Positions 1 through 10,792 of a DNA stretch of 64,000 nucleotides are shown piece after piece. The translations under genes and the position numbers were made by a program. The DNA comes from Chelydra serpentina. Taxonomy: Eukaryota > Chordata > Testudines > Chelydridae. Under the pieces are notes generated by a model, which was not told the origin of the DNA, did no database searches, and was given only the letters and a program-made list of their open reading frames with translations. The stretch spans positions 23,902,501 to 23,966,500 of the forward strand of contig JBAIAC010000059.1 of the NCBI GenBank assembly GCA_037349315.1, given 5' to 3'. Each line of letters starts with the position of its first letter. Positions within the stretch are counted from its first letter, which is position 1.

Positions 1-19
1 CCAATATGAGTATGCAGTT

Positions 20-115
20 GTGATGGCCACCCCCACTAGGGATTGAATCAGGGACATTCAGAGCTAAAAATCACAAGCTGCTAACAGCTTGAACTAAAGT
101 TTGTCACAGTTTGTA
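20..115 (-). repeat. tRNA-derived SINE fragment
   Basis: The stretch around GATTGAATCAGGGAC, followed by a CTAAAAATCACAAGC block and GCTTGAACTAAAG, resembles the reverse complement of a tRNA-like SINE head (B-box-like GATTGAATC). It is short and diverged, and the call rests on pattern only. Confidence 0.35.
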
Positions 116-477
116 CCCTCTATTGATAGGCATAAAAGGGGACTTGTAACACATGCTGACCAGTGAGTTATACATGCACAAAGTTGCATCAGTTTAACTA
201 AATTGGCTTAAAATCTTTAGCTAAATTGGTGCCGCTTTCTGTGCGGACCAGACCTCTGTTAAAGTCAGTGCAGTTACATGAAGCCTACATTGCTATCAGG
301 CACACTTTTCAACCACAAGCAAAGGTGAGTGGAGTACTTACACCAACGGAACTAAATCTATTTCCAAACTAGTACAACTTTCTTCTGAAGACAAGGCCTG
401 TAAGGAGAATCTCTTTCTGTCTCAGGTTCTTACATAGCCCCATCATGGTAGAATCTGAGCCTCGCACAATCTTTACT

Positions 478-600
478 GTATTTATCCTCACAACACACCT
501 CCATGAGGTAGGGGAGTGGTTTCATCTCCATTTTACAGATGGGGAATGGAGGGACAGCGAGATTAAGGCCCCAATACACAAAGGGACACTAAATCTCCGA
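478..600 (-). repeat. MIR-like SINE fragment
   Basis: The phrase from TTATCCTCACAACACACC through CATTTTACAGATGGGGAA to a GAGATTAAGG block matches the familiar reverse complement of the MIR/core-SINE body. The family is ancient in amniotes. A hAT MITE was later inserted just downstream at 650. Confidence 0.5.
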
Positions 601-649
601 TTTACTCTCCACTGCAATCCACAAAACTCCAACTCAGCTGCCACATAAC

Positions 650-1007
650 CAGGGCCATAACGAGGGCGAGGCCATTGAGGCACTCGCCTCGGGGTGCACT
701 GCTGGCAGGGGCGCCCCGTCCTCCCCCGCCGCTGAAGCCACCCCAGCTTACCTGCGGGAGGTCCGCCGGTCCGTGTGCAGAAGACCCCCTCCGCTGAAAT
801 GCCGCCGAAGCCGTGGCTCCGGCGGACCTCCCGCAGGTAAGCGGAAGCGACTTCGGCGGCTGCTAAAAATACCCTCTGCCGAACTGCCGCCGAAGCCACT
901 TCCGCTTGCTTGCGAGAGGTCCGCCGGTCCCGCGGCTTCGGCGGAGGGGAGGACTAGGAATTTCTGTGCCCCTGCCTCGGGTGCAGAAATTCCTAGTTAC
1001 GGCTCTG
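650..1007. mobile_element. Non-autonomous hAT transposon (MITE), 358 bp
   Basis: The ends are CAGGGCCATAACGAGG and CCTAGTTACGGCTCTG, an imperfect terminal inverted repeat. The element is flanked by an exact 8-bp direct repeat CACATAAC at 642-649 and 1008-1015, the hAT target duplication length. The interior is GC-rich (about 680-950), with repeated GCGGACCTC / GGTCCGCCGG blocks, and is unlike the AT-rich flanks. It has no transposase. Open frames across it (such as 522-899 on the - strand) are by-products of GC richness. Confidence 0.88.
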
Positions 1008-1304
1008 CACATAACCATATAGGCATAACTAATCTCACTCAGCCCCTAAATTTTCACTGTAAAAATTCTTTAAGTGCCTGCATTTCTGCCTCTGGTCATG
1101 TACACTGCTTCCTCACTCTAATCTCCTGCAATCTCTCTGGCTGAAGGTGTTTCACTTTGGGTAAATACAATACTGAGAGCGCGAGGGGTGGGGAGACCCA
1201 GGGTCCAGCCTCCCTGCTCCAGTGACTATTTAATTATTTATTCAAAGTGGAACAACTTCAGTAGGAGAAACTGAGGGAGCCCTACACCAAAAATATCCCA
1301 TGCA

Positions 1305-1424
1305 CAGTGGTTAGAGCACTCCCTTGAGAGATGTGCGAGACCCTTGTTCAAATTTTTTCTCCCCAGGCAGAGGGGTAATTGAATTGAGATCGCCCATATC
1401 CCAGATGAAGTGCTCTAGTCACTG
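1305..1424. repeat. Foldback repeat with two head-to-head tRNA-like arms
   Basis: The left arm starts CAGTGGTTAGAGCACT (1305-1320). The right arm ends AGTGCTCTAGTCACTG (1409-1424), matching the reverse complement at 14 of 16 positions. Both arms continue inward with tRNA-like text (GAGACCCTTGTTCAAAT in the left arm; the right arm read backwards gives a GATCTCAATTCAATTACCCC block). The unit is therefore a palindrome of tRNA-like halves, probably a foldback SINE or MITE. Confidence 0.5.
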
Positions 1425-1469
1425 GGCTAAAACATATAAGGTGATCAGTAACACCTCTTCCTCCATCCT

Positions 1470-1585
1470 AAGTCCCTTTGTGGACCAGGTCTTAGTGACT
1501 TTTCCAAGATCAGACAGAAAGTCAGTGGCAACGGAGGGAACTGAACCTCAGTTTCCTAAGTGTCCTAGGCTAGCGCCCTAATAAA
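1470..1585 (-). repeat. MIR-like SINE fragment
   Basis: TAGTGACTTTTCCAAGATC, then a CAGACAGAAAGTCAGTGGCAA block and GGAACTGAACCTCAG, followed by CTAGGCTAGCGCCC, follow the reverse complement of a MIR/core-SINE. Diverged; moderate support. Confidence 0.42.
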
Positions 1586-1589
1586 TGGA

Positions 1590-4500
1590 TGATTCTTCCC
1601 CAGGCTCTTAGGATAACTGCACATCACAGTTTGGCAGTTCCAGACAATTATGTTGGAAGACAATCTTGTCTGGTTCACTATAAGAGTGGGGAATGTTCCC
1701 ACGAGCAGCATACCATTACCGTCAGTGCTGCTATGCTGGGTGAACTTGCAGCACTACCTTCCCTGACCAAAGACAGATTTCCATTCCTCAACACTACTGA
1801 TCACTGCTACTCAGGTAGAGTGTGGAAATTACATCCACACACATGGGTAAGAACTGGAGTGAATCAAAATGAAGAGGCCTACAAGGGAGTGCTCCCCTCA
1901 CGCTCCAGAAGGGTTGAGCTGCAAATGGCGGTGGCCAAAATGCGGGCGGAGGAGGGGGGAAGGAGGAAGAGAAAGAATTTAAGCAACTTATCTAAATAAT
2001 AAGAATAACCCAGCACGGTTATTGTTAGGGTAAATCCATGCTCTCATTAAAACCTTGGTTAAGACAATTAATAACTAGATACAACACTACACACAATATT
2101 GCTACTAAGGCTATACCTGCTGATCCAGGGGTTCTTGGGAGCTTATAGCAAACTTACTGTGTATCCAGCCTTTTATGCAAAAGGCATTATGAAATAAAGC
2201 ACCTGATTTGCTGGCAAGAGTTCCCACTGTGTGAGCATCTGCCATAACCACACAGGTCGGGACATGCTAGCCAATTTGCAGTTATTGAAATCACAATGAC
2301 TACTTTTTCTTTTAAAAATTCCACCCCCCACCACCGACGTTTAAAGTAGTAAAACCCTGAGGAGCCAAAAGGACTCTGAAGCCTATAGCCCTGTCTACAT
2401 TAGCACCATTTTCAGGAACTTTAAAGTGGGTAAAAATTGTTTTTGAAGTGCAGATTGATACAACACTGAATCAGAATTCAACCTGTATTCTAAGGAGGGG
2501 AGTGGCAGAGAAGTTGTACGTACAGCCTTATCTCTCCCTCCTACCATTGTCTGTACAACAATCCATTGACATGTCAGCAACCCCAGATATGGATACCCCC
2601 ACAATATGCAGCTTGAGCTCATTTCTGTTTTTTTCCTCATTATTTACATCCTCCACCATCCATCCCCTTCCAAAAATAAAAGTCACTCAATTTTGCTTAT
2701 CTACTTTTTTAAAAATACCAAGAACTTTTATAGCAAAGAAGTCGGACTTACAGCATTACAGTGAGCATAATTAATATGCAGTCTGCTGTAATGTAAGACT
2801 AGAAATTCACAGTGTTGAATTTTATACATATAGGAGAAGCACACAAGGAAATACATTATTGAAAATATTCTTGCTTTAGTCTAGACCGATGGTTCATGAC
2901 AAGGTCCAGGCGTGTAGGACAACTGTTGATTCACCATCCTTTTGGTATAAATGGGCAGCACACAGATCCTGAATGTCCTGTTATAGGTGTGTCCCATATG
3001 ATGAGTTCAACAGAACTATCCCTATCACTGAGTAATATCTTCTCAGATCTGTTTTTTCTTTAAACTAATTAAATGATCTTTGTCTTTTAAATCTAATTAA
3101 CATGGTTTAACTTATTAGAAATCTTAGGACTCATGCAATTATAACAAATATAAACAAGAAAACAAAGAACCCAGCACTCCAATTCACAGTTGTGTTGTAA
3201 TCCACAAACGTATAACTGAGCTACAGAAAGCCAAGACTACCCTCATAATTTTAAGGGAAGGCAAATGCTAAAGTTAAGCTCACAAAGCCTGGAATCCTCC
3301 ACACAACATCCAAACATTTGATTATCCAGCCTCACAAAAAGCCTGCTGAGCACTAAGAACAAGTTAGTACTGCATGCCAGAACCTTGGGGGCACACGCTC
3401 AAACGGTCGTCAACCAACGAAACTGAAATGCCATGACATGCAGAAAGAAGAGGATTTCACACAGTGCAATCACAAACTTGCTGCCAGTGTCGAGCTGTAC
3501 TAGAGAGAGATACTTGGAAGAAGGGAGGGAGGGACGTGATACAGCCCCAAGGTCTAGAATATGGGCCTGATTCTCCATTGTCTTGAACCTTGTGTTGTCA
3601 TTTACATCCATACAAAGTGGGCGTAAAATGCCATAGATCACAACGGAAGCATTTGACATGCTCACTTAGCACAGATGTAAACCTTATTGCCAAACCCAAG
3701 TGTTCAGAAACTTTAGAAAACCAAAACATGTGGAGTTAAGGTGACTCATTCTGCCCAACCCGGCTGCACATTCTTAACTCTGGCCCTATTAGGATGGCAA
3801 TGGGAACCGGGAACAGTACCTAACTCCTCCCCAACAAGACCATTTCTTTCTGTGCCCATCACAACTTCAAATCAGCACTCCTATTATGGTTGACCGGCAG
3901 TTTCTCACACTTTTCAGAACATCAGTTCCACTGATACGTAAGCCTTTGAAAACCTAGAAATACAGACGATATAGAGCACTGTGGAGATGCAGTGCATGCA
4001 TACAGGAGGAGAAACCCTCAGACCATATCCTCACTAAGGCAAAAGTTGCATATAGGGCAGGCTAACTGAACACTAGATGGCTACACCTCGTCTATACTTG
4101 ACCATTTCTTCTACTCTGCACAAACCAACCCAGAGCTGCCTGATGTTACCACCCTTGAACTTTGTCCTAGGAAGCCTCTCTGAACAACATGCACACTTAC
4201 CTCTTTCCGCTAGTGCAGTGTCATGAATACTACCGGCCTCATACTGATTCCCCAGAGCAAAAATGAAGTAGCCTAACCGCTGCCCCCTACAGCTGACAAA
4301 AGCCACTGATATACTTGCCAATTTGGGGACTTCAAAAAGCAGCTCGCACAGAGGCAGAGAAACTTGTAGCCAAATGCTGAAATTAAGACTCAGCTCCTGG
4401 CTGATATTTCCTATTCCCATCACTACTCTTTTCTCATCCATTTTATCAAGGCCCTGAATCAGTAAGTATTGTACATACAGCGCTAGTAGAGCTCTCCCTG

Positions 4501-6936
4501 GCTTGATACTCAAACTGCTGTGTTTGGGGCCCACCTCACTGGGCTCCATGTGGTTTAAGCCTTTTGAGTCTGAACAGATCCAGGCCCTGCTTCGACTGAG
4601 ATCTCTAGGCACACTCTCGGGATACAGATCCTCTGTCTTGCACCCGCTTCTGAATGCTGGGGCCATGTAGTCCAACTGTCTAGCCCCTACAACCAGTCCT
4701 GACCCCTCAGACTCTTCTGTAGCTTAAGCACACCCTCCCCCAGAACTCCAGCTGTGTGGGCACTCTGGGTTTACAGTTCATCTCTCCAGGGGCATGTGAT
4801 AATGAAGCAAACTTTGCACAGAATTCTAAAACACCATTACATCGCCTCAGTTTCCTCATCACTCTGCAGCGTTCTTTGGCCTTAGCAGATCTATCTGAGG
4901 TGTCCAGGATCCCCCCTTCTTCACCTTTTCTCTTGAGAATTATGGAGTCTCTTCCCTCTCCTTGCTTCAAGTCAGCTTCCTTCCTTTCACCTTGGCTGGT
5001 TCCATAGTTAAACAGGGCCCCATGCTATGAAAGGATGCCTGCCTCATCCTCTTTTCCACTAAAGCTTCCTGTGTCTCTCTGAGTCTTCTTTAAACTTCTG
5101 TTTTTCATCACTGTTTCTTTGTTCTGGTGCTAGGAATTGTCCACTCTCCACTTCCCCTGTACCCTACAGAAAAACTTGGTTGCATTGGTTTCCCTGGGCT
5201 TTCAGCCAAACCATTGTCCCAAAGTGTTTCCACCTGAACAAGCAACCAATAAAGGTCTAATGACCTACCATTGTCCCTGGTCTGTAGCTGGTTCTACAGC
5301 CCTGATAGCAGATGTCTGTCTCCACATCCAGTGATGTATGCAAGGATACAATAATTTCATAACAAAATAATAGCATCAACCAGAATTCATAAATTGTACT
5401 GTTGCTTGGTCTTGCAGTCTCATTCTTGGGTTAGCATAAAAACAGGTAGAATCTCTGTAAGGATGACACAGGCATGAGCTCAGTAACAGCAGAACATGTA
5501 TTTATTACTGGAAGAGTGGACAGTAGGAGTTCCCCTCCTGCAGCTAGTGCTGACTCCAAAAAACACATTCACTTTTCCCCAATCCCTAGGCAGAAGCACC
5601 CCCCGACCTCTCTTCCTTGGTCAGGGGACCTTGCCATTTAGATAGGCAGGAAACACACCCTTTAGGGGCTATGGATATGCCCTTCCACCCCCAACTTAGC
5701 CAGCACAGTAACTCAGGTACAGGACATAAACTGATTCCCCAAATTATCACAGTAAGGTATTTAAGCATGTGCCTAACTTTACACAATCCGACTAGTATGT
5801 AAAATTAAGCATGTATGTAATTGTTTTCAGGATCAGGGCCTTCAAAAGTTCTAAGATGTGGGTCAGCAATTAGTTTCCTTTACTTTCTATCATACCACTG
5901 GTTTTTTAAATGTTAATTTAATAAATATTTTTGTAGTTTTTTAAAATATCAAGTGAATTTTTAGTCCATTGATTTTGTTCTAATAATATATTCTAGTTTG
6001 AAAAATAATTATAATACAGAATGGATCCTAAATACAAAACCATCCCATTATGAAAGAATAAGCTATTCCAATACCTATCATGGTATCATAAAGTAGTGCG
6101 CTAAGCAAATATATTTTTTCATGTGTCACTTAAATGTTTCATAGTGCTATATTAGTTGACAAAACAAAATTAAAATTTTTGCCAAAATTGCAAAGCTGAG
6201 CTTCTCAATGACTGCACTCACAAAATACACACTCAGTATGCCAGCTTTCTTTGTACAGTATGGCTAACATAGTATTGCCACATCAAGAGTTTACAAATCA
6301 TGAATCAAGCTCCCCAAAACCATGAGTTTAAAAAAATATTTGTTGTGCTCTTTTTATTTGCCCTCTGGTTTTCAGGAGTTGGGCCTTTAAGAAAAACACC
6401 AAATATTGTTAAACTTGTGATAAAAATTGTGAGAGCTGACAACAACGTGCTGCTTATGCCTGCAATTACCTGATTTAGGTATGGAAATCTGGGGATTTGC
6501 AGGTGCAATTGGTGTGTCTGTGTGTATTAGAGCGATCCATTCATTTTAACTGGAGTGAACAGTCCTGTTACAAAATGCAACTAGTCCATGCCCATTTTTG
6601 CAGAACCCATTGAACCCAAGGGCTATTTTTTCAATAGGATGCAACGGATATGGGAAAATTATTTTCACTAACCACCTGTGAGTTTTTCCTTAGGGCAAAA
6701 TGTGCCTGTGCAAATTATTATTATTATTAGTGTTATTTTGCAGGAATCAATGGGGCACATGTGTATTTGTGCAGTTCCAGTTACTTTTGCTGGGGTTTGT
6801 CAAGGCATAGCCAGTTTAACAAAATATATTGGGATATCTGAAATACCTGGCTCATGCACTTTTAAACAAATAATTGAAATCACGTTTTTTCGTGTATTCA
6901 TAAGCCGCGAAGGAATTTCTTGAAACCCCCATAGTG
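1590..6936. other. Upstream intergenic DNA, no recognised gene
   Basis: I find no exon or RNA gene in this stretch. The longest open frame here (4073-4675 on the - strand, 200 codons) shows no recognisable motif, no splice context and low-complexity composition, and I regard it as chance. Traces of short repeats occur: a GCCCTGTCTACATTA block at about 2389 resembles the start of a Harbinger-like MITE, and GGGCCTGATTCTCC near 3564 matches a common reptile repeat phrase. Positions 5860-6200 are AT-rich. In other amniotes LRP5 lies upstream of PPP6R3, but I cannot show any LRP5 sequence here. Confidence 0.5.
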
Positions 6937-6942
6937 AAAAAA
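6937..6942 (-). terminator. RNA polymerase III terminator of the tRNA-Ala gene
   Basis: AAAAAA on the + strand reads TTTTTT on the - strand, beginning 10 nt past the tRNA 3' end. A run of four or more T is the standard pol III terminator. Confidence 0.85.
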
Positions 6943-6952
6943 TACCACCTTC

Positions 6953-7025
6953 TGGAGAATGCGGGCATCGATCCCGCTACCTCTCGCATGCTAAGCGAGC
7001 GCTCTACCATTTGAGCTAATTCCCC
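6953..7025 (-). tRNA. tRNA-Ala (anticodon AGC)
   Basis: The reverse complement gives a complete 73-nt tRNA. The acceptor GGGGAAT pairs with ATTCTCC (one G-U pair), with discriminator A. The D arm carries the A box TAGCTCAAATGG. The anticodon stem CTCGC/GCGAG encloses loop TTAGCAT, with AGC at 6990-6992. The T stem GCGGG/CCCGC encloses ATCGATG and supplies the B box. Every stem pairs, no CCA is encoded, there is no intron, and a T6 terminator follows. As I remember it, the sequence equals a common mammalian tRNA-Ala-AGC isodecoder, which suggests a functional gene rather than a SINE head. It is transcribed away from PPP6R3, and its 5' end lies about 150 bp from the first CCAAT box of that promoter. 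Confidence 0.97.
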
Positions 7026-7176
7026 AGGCCGTTAGCTTCTTCTCAAGTCACTCACACATAAGCACCCCCCTCATCGCGTGAGCTACTCCTTCCTCCCCGG
7101 TTCCATGAGCGGCAAGTTGTTGTCAGGCAGTTTCGCTCCCTCCCGTCTCTGCTGAGGGCGTGGTTTTTTCCGTTGA

Positions 7177-7597
7177 CCAATGGGGAGGAGTGATGGGCGA
7201 GGCTAGTTTTATGTTTGAGGCCCTCGGCTTCTATCCCGCCCTCTGTGTACCGCCATTGGTCGCACACCGGTCGGAATCTTTTACCAGCTGATTGGTCTAA
7301 CCCGGTTTATTTTTAAACTGCACTCGCAGCTCCGATTGGGGAAAAAACACGCCTGTCACTGTGACGTTAGGCTGTTGCTAAGGCGTGAAGGTGGGAAACC
7401 AGAGGGGCCCACCCGGACGCCCCGATTGGCCTTTGGGATTCCGTTCAGCCCGCCCTCAATCCCCATATAGTCCACTGGTGCTTTAGATCGTGCGTTATTG
7501 GCGGCCAAAGGTAAGCCAATGGGAGGCGGAACTTATGCTATTGTCCAATGGAAGTGTGCTCGGTGGGGACCTGGGCGTGTCAGGGAAGTGTGATTGG
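7177..7597. promoter_or_regulatory. Array of nine CCAAT boxes (NF-Y type)
   Basis: CCAAT occurs on the + strand at 7177-7181, 7516-7520 and 7545-7549. Its complement ATTGG occurs at 7255-7259, 7291-7295, 7335-7339, 7425-7429, 7497-7501 and 7593-7597. Several have NF-Y-like flanks (GACCAATGG, GCCAATGGG, TGATTGGC, CGATTGGC). Nine pentamers in 421 bp is well above chance, so binding by NF-Y is a reasonable inference. The last box lies about 50 bp upstream of the YY1 motif. Confidence 0.75.
7362..7380 (+). promoter_or_regulatory. CRE-like site followed by RFX-like half site
   Basis: TGACGTTA (7362-7369) is a CREB/ATF-type element. Five bases later GTTGCTA (7374-7380) resembles the left half of an RFX X-box (GTTGCCA type). 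An inverted CCAAT lies at 7335-7339. Close grouping of X-like, CRE-like and Y (CCAAT) elements is a known cooperative promoter arrangement. Its use here is inference. Confidence 0.45.
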
Positions 7598-7639
7598 CAG
7601 GCGAGGAGGGGGAGCGAAGGAGAGCTCATAGGGTCTGAT

Positions 7640-7666
7640 ATGTCCGCCATCTTGAAGTGTCGGTGA
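7640..7666 (+). CDS. Candidate upstream ORF 1, 8 codons
   Basis: ATG at 7640 opens the short frame MSAILKCR, which ends at TGA 7664-7666. Its coding triplets overlap the YY1 motif. It would be translated only if transcription starts upstream of 7640. Its stop shares one base with the start of the next upstream ORF. Confidence 0.3.
   Translation: MSAILKCR
7643..7654 (+). promoter_or_regulatory. YY1 motif near the transcription start
   Basis: TCCGCCATCTTG is an exact match to the reverse complement of the YY1 consensus AAGATGGCGGA. In CpG-island promoters this motif usually lies just downstream of the start site, so transcription probably begins a few bases to tens of bases upstream. Confidence 0.75.
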
Positions 7667-7695
7667 TGGTGGCGAGCGCTCGCTTTCCCGTCTGA
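7666..7695 (+). CDS. Candidate upstream ORF 2, 9 codons
   Basis: ATG at 7666 (context GTGATGG, with G at -3 and +4) opens MVASARFPV and stops at TGA 7693-7695, before both candidate exon 1 donors. The first base is the last base of the preceding stop (TGATG). The -3/+4 context is good, so it could lower translation of the PPP6R3 main ORF. Evidence is sequence only. Confidence 0.35.
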   Translation: MVASARFPV

Positions 7696-10600
7696 GCCGA
7701 GGCAGGCCGGGACCCGTGACGGGGAGACGCGCTCGCCGAGGTAGGGAGGTGCCGGGGGGCCCCCGGCCTGAGTCCACTACCGCTGGGGGGGTTATTCCCG
7801 CTCCCTGAGACTCTGCCCCAGTGCACGGGCCCGGTGAGCGCTCTTCTCCCTCCCCCCCGCAGGGGCCGGAGAGGGGCCGCGTCTTCCTGTTCCGCGGAGT
7901 CGGCGGGCTGGTCTTTGAGGCCTCCCCCTGCGGTTGGGGGCCGCTTCCCGCCCCTCTCCCCGGTTTGCGCCTGAGCGGACGGGTGGGGGGCGGCCTTGTT
8001 TGCTCGCTCGCTCCCCGCCCCTAGCAGCGTTGTTTTGCTTCCTGTGGAGTAGGGCTGTGTTGACCCCCCCCCTCCTCCTCCTCCTCCCCAAGTCCTAGGT
8101 CATCCCTTGCCGCCCCCCCCTCCCCGTCACTGAGCGTGGGGTGGGGGCTTCCCAGGGTACCTTTTCCTCTGGATTCCTCATATGTCCCGCTGGAGGGGCA
8201 CTGACTGTGCCCCCATGTGGCTGCATGTGCGACCCCCCCCCCCCTTTCTAGCGATACTCGGCGGGAGGTACTGAATCACTAGGGACCTGGTGTTACTTTT
8301 ACCACCTGTTGCCTCTGTTAAAGGGATCCAGCTGTGTGCTCCCTGCTTGGCTTCTCACTACAGCTCTTCTCTCAATTTACTAGTTAGAATTGGGCGTGTT
8401 AGTTTGAATTGCGGTCTTTCCGCGAACACCTGAAAAACCTTTGAGCTTTGTCTCGAGGAAGGTGCGCGAGGCTTTGTCTACACAGCGTAACCAGCTCCCT
8501 GGGTCTGCCTGTGTCCTAAGCCTGCAGACGCATGTGTTTTCTCGCTGAGTTGCACAGGTCAGGTGTGGATTTCATCTCTGGGTCAGGGATAGCTAGCTGT
8601 ACAAGATAGATGTTGAAGTTGGGTAGGAGGAGGTGTTCCACTGTTCCACTTAATGTAAATTATGACTACCTTATGTCTTTTGGGGCGTCATGTAGCATTT
8701 TAACGTCTATTTTCCTTGGTACAAATGGCAAGACTTTTACTATTCGACTAGCAGAATCCCTGAGTAATAACTGTTGCTCAGTGGGCCCGTAAACGTTCTT
8801 TTAAACCCCTCAAAATAAGAAACATTGATTTCTTATTGATCTCGGTCTTAGTAATTGTTGGGAAACTAGATGAATTATCGAAGGGACACTGTCAAGTTAA
8901 AGTGTTCTTTCTAAAAGCATCCAGCAAAAGCAGCACCACTACCAAGGAACTTATGCTCCTTAAATTGAAACTCGGTTTCCTCTTTGCTGTTATGCTCCTC
9001 AATTTGGACAATGAAAGCAAACTAGTTATTGCTTTTGTACACACTCAGTGTTGCCCTTTGTGTTCTAAATTAGCGCCTTAGTGGTTCATGTGCTTATTCT
9101 TAAAATAGTGGCAACATTTTGGTTAGTTCTAACTTAAACAAAAAAAACCCCACTTTTTCTTTGGTTCTTTTACAAAAAGTGAATTTTAGGCTGTACTGAA
9201 CATGACAGTTTCCCTTTTAATTCTGACCTTTTCTTTAGTGCCTCAGAGTGCTTTCTAAGTAGAAAAGTGAATTGGAGCTCTAAGACTGTCCCATGATGTG
9301 CCTGGAGATCAGTATAGATAGGTATAACATGTAAGAGAGAAACATTTTCAAAATACCTGATTCTTTGGCATTATGTTGATACTATTTGGGATGTGTAACC
9401 AGTGAAAGCTGTCATAGAACAGCTCTCTTCTGAGTAGATGTTAACTGGGTAGAGGAAACATGCCTCTACTCTTGGAACTTACTAACTACAGAAAACTGTC
9501 TGGATGCTGTTAGCTTAAAAATCAGAGGTTAAAACCTTTAACCATGTTACTAATGTGTTGAATCTTAAATGGAAGGAATTCTAATTATTCTTTACTATTT
9601 ATGCTCTTTATTTACTTGTGTTTTTATCAATGAAAAACTAGTTTCACTTTCAAGTTCTCTGCTGTGTTTGAATTGCAAACACTGCATGAGTGCTTGTTTC
9701 TACTGGAATGTTAAAGCTAGGGAAAGCTCTCTAGCATTCTTTCCTAAAGGTATCACTTGATTTTTTTCATAAAACATAATTTGTGTATAATTTATGTACA
9801 TAATTTATTTTCCACCTAATAAGATTTGGATTAGAGCTGCAGTTTTAAAACTGAAGGGAATCTTAAAATTGTTTGATGTCTAATTTTTTACTTGTAAATA
9901 CCCGATCCTTCAATACATAGTGCCAAGAATAACTTTACTGGGGCTCTGCTCAGGCACAGTAGGCCACCTGCATGTTACGCATTGTAGGATTGGGGTGTAA
10001 GTCACAAAAATGTCTTTGGAAATTCAAGGAAAAAAATAAGGAATCTCTTTATACCAGTGATTTCTTTCCTGAATCTGTAAGGCTCATTGAACTTGTATGG
10101 TTTTTTTGCAAAAAAACAATAATTTGTGTATGAAATAACAGGGTGGATTTGATTTAAATCACTAGTCAAGAAGACTCGATTTAATCATGGATTTCTACAT
10201 AAAAGTGCGTTCTTGTTGGTTGTTATAACCTTAATACATATCCTTTACAACTCAGAGGTAGATGTAGATTTCATTTTTAGAAGGTACACACTATACATTT
10301 TTTAAGTGATTTATTTTGAAAAGTTTTCAGATTAGTTTTACAGCTATATCCGAAAATGAATGATTGGTTATTTCATTTACCAAAGGTAAATGAATCAGAT
10401 ATTTATGAAGTCATTGGGAAGTGAGCGATCTCCAATTCAACAGGTTAGTCATTAATATTTGGAGGATTTTCTTGCCATTCTGTATTAGGAAGAGAACATC
10501 ACTAGACAGACATTTAAATTGTTTTATTTAACTAAAACAACAACATTATGTATTCTGGATTTTTTTTCTTCAACAGCAAACATAATATTTTAACAAAATA

Positions 10601-10792
10601 AGCATGTGAATTTTTGAATTTACTTAGCCATTCAAGTTTTTTAAAATCAGGTTTGTTTTTATTAAACTTGTTTTTAACTAAAATAGTTAAATGAAATATT
10701 TTTTTTAAAAAGCCCCCAAAATTAAATTGACCGTGTCAGTGAGGTCAGCATGAGAACATGAGAAACTTAAAATATTGGCTTCTGCAGCTAAC

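Larger units (their letters stand above)
7630..7740 (+). other. PPP6R3: PPP6R3 exon 1, 5' UTR (approximate ends)
   Basis: The first coding exon starts only 6 nt before the ATG, at a strong acceptor (55832-55833 AG), so at least one upstream non-coding exon is needed. The CpG island offers two good donors: CCGAG|GTAGGG after 7740 and CCCG|GTGAGC after 7833. I list the shorter exon; the second donor would extend it by 93 nt. The start is placed upstream of the YY1 motif by analogy with other YY1 promoters and is not visible directly. Confidence 0.5.
7040..8110 (+). promoter_or_regulatory. PPP6R3: CpG-island promoter of PPP6R3
   Basis: CpG density and GC content rise sharply from about 7040 and fall after about 8110. 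Flanking DNA is AT-rich and CpG-poor. The 5' half (7170-7600) carries the CCAAT boxes and a CRE-like site. The 3' half has the YY1 motif, the inferred first exon, two good splice donors and long C/G runs (for example 8065-8090). There is no obvious TATA box near the inferred start, as is usual for housekeeping CpG-island genes. Assignment to PPP6R3 is inferred: it is the only promoter-like region upstream of the coding exons on that strand. It could also serve an antisense transcript. Confidence 0.85.

Noticed and set aside
522..899. 125-codon frame on the - strand
   Set aside because: It runs from a MIR-like fragment into a GC-rich hAT MITE, so it is a repeat by-product.
4073..4675. 200-codon open frame on the - strand, the longest in the window
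   Set aside because: No domain, no splice context, no CpG island or promoter, and mixed composition. I judge it a chance frame in intergenic DNA.
7821..8024. 67-codon frame in the CpG island
   Set aside because: Downstream of at least one candidate exon 1 donor, no homology, and GC-rich composition keeps frames open by chance.
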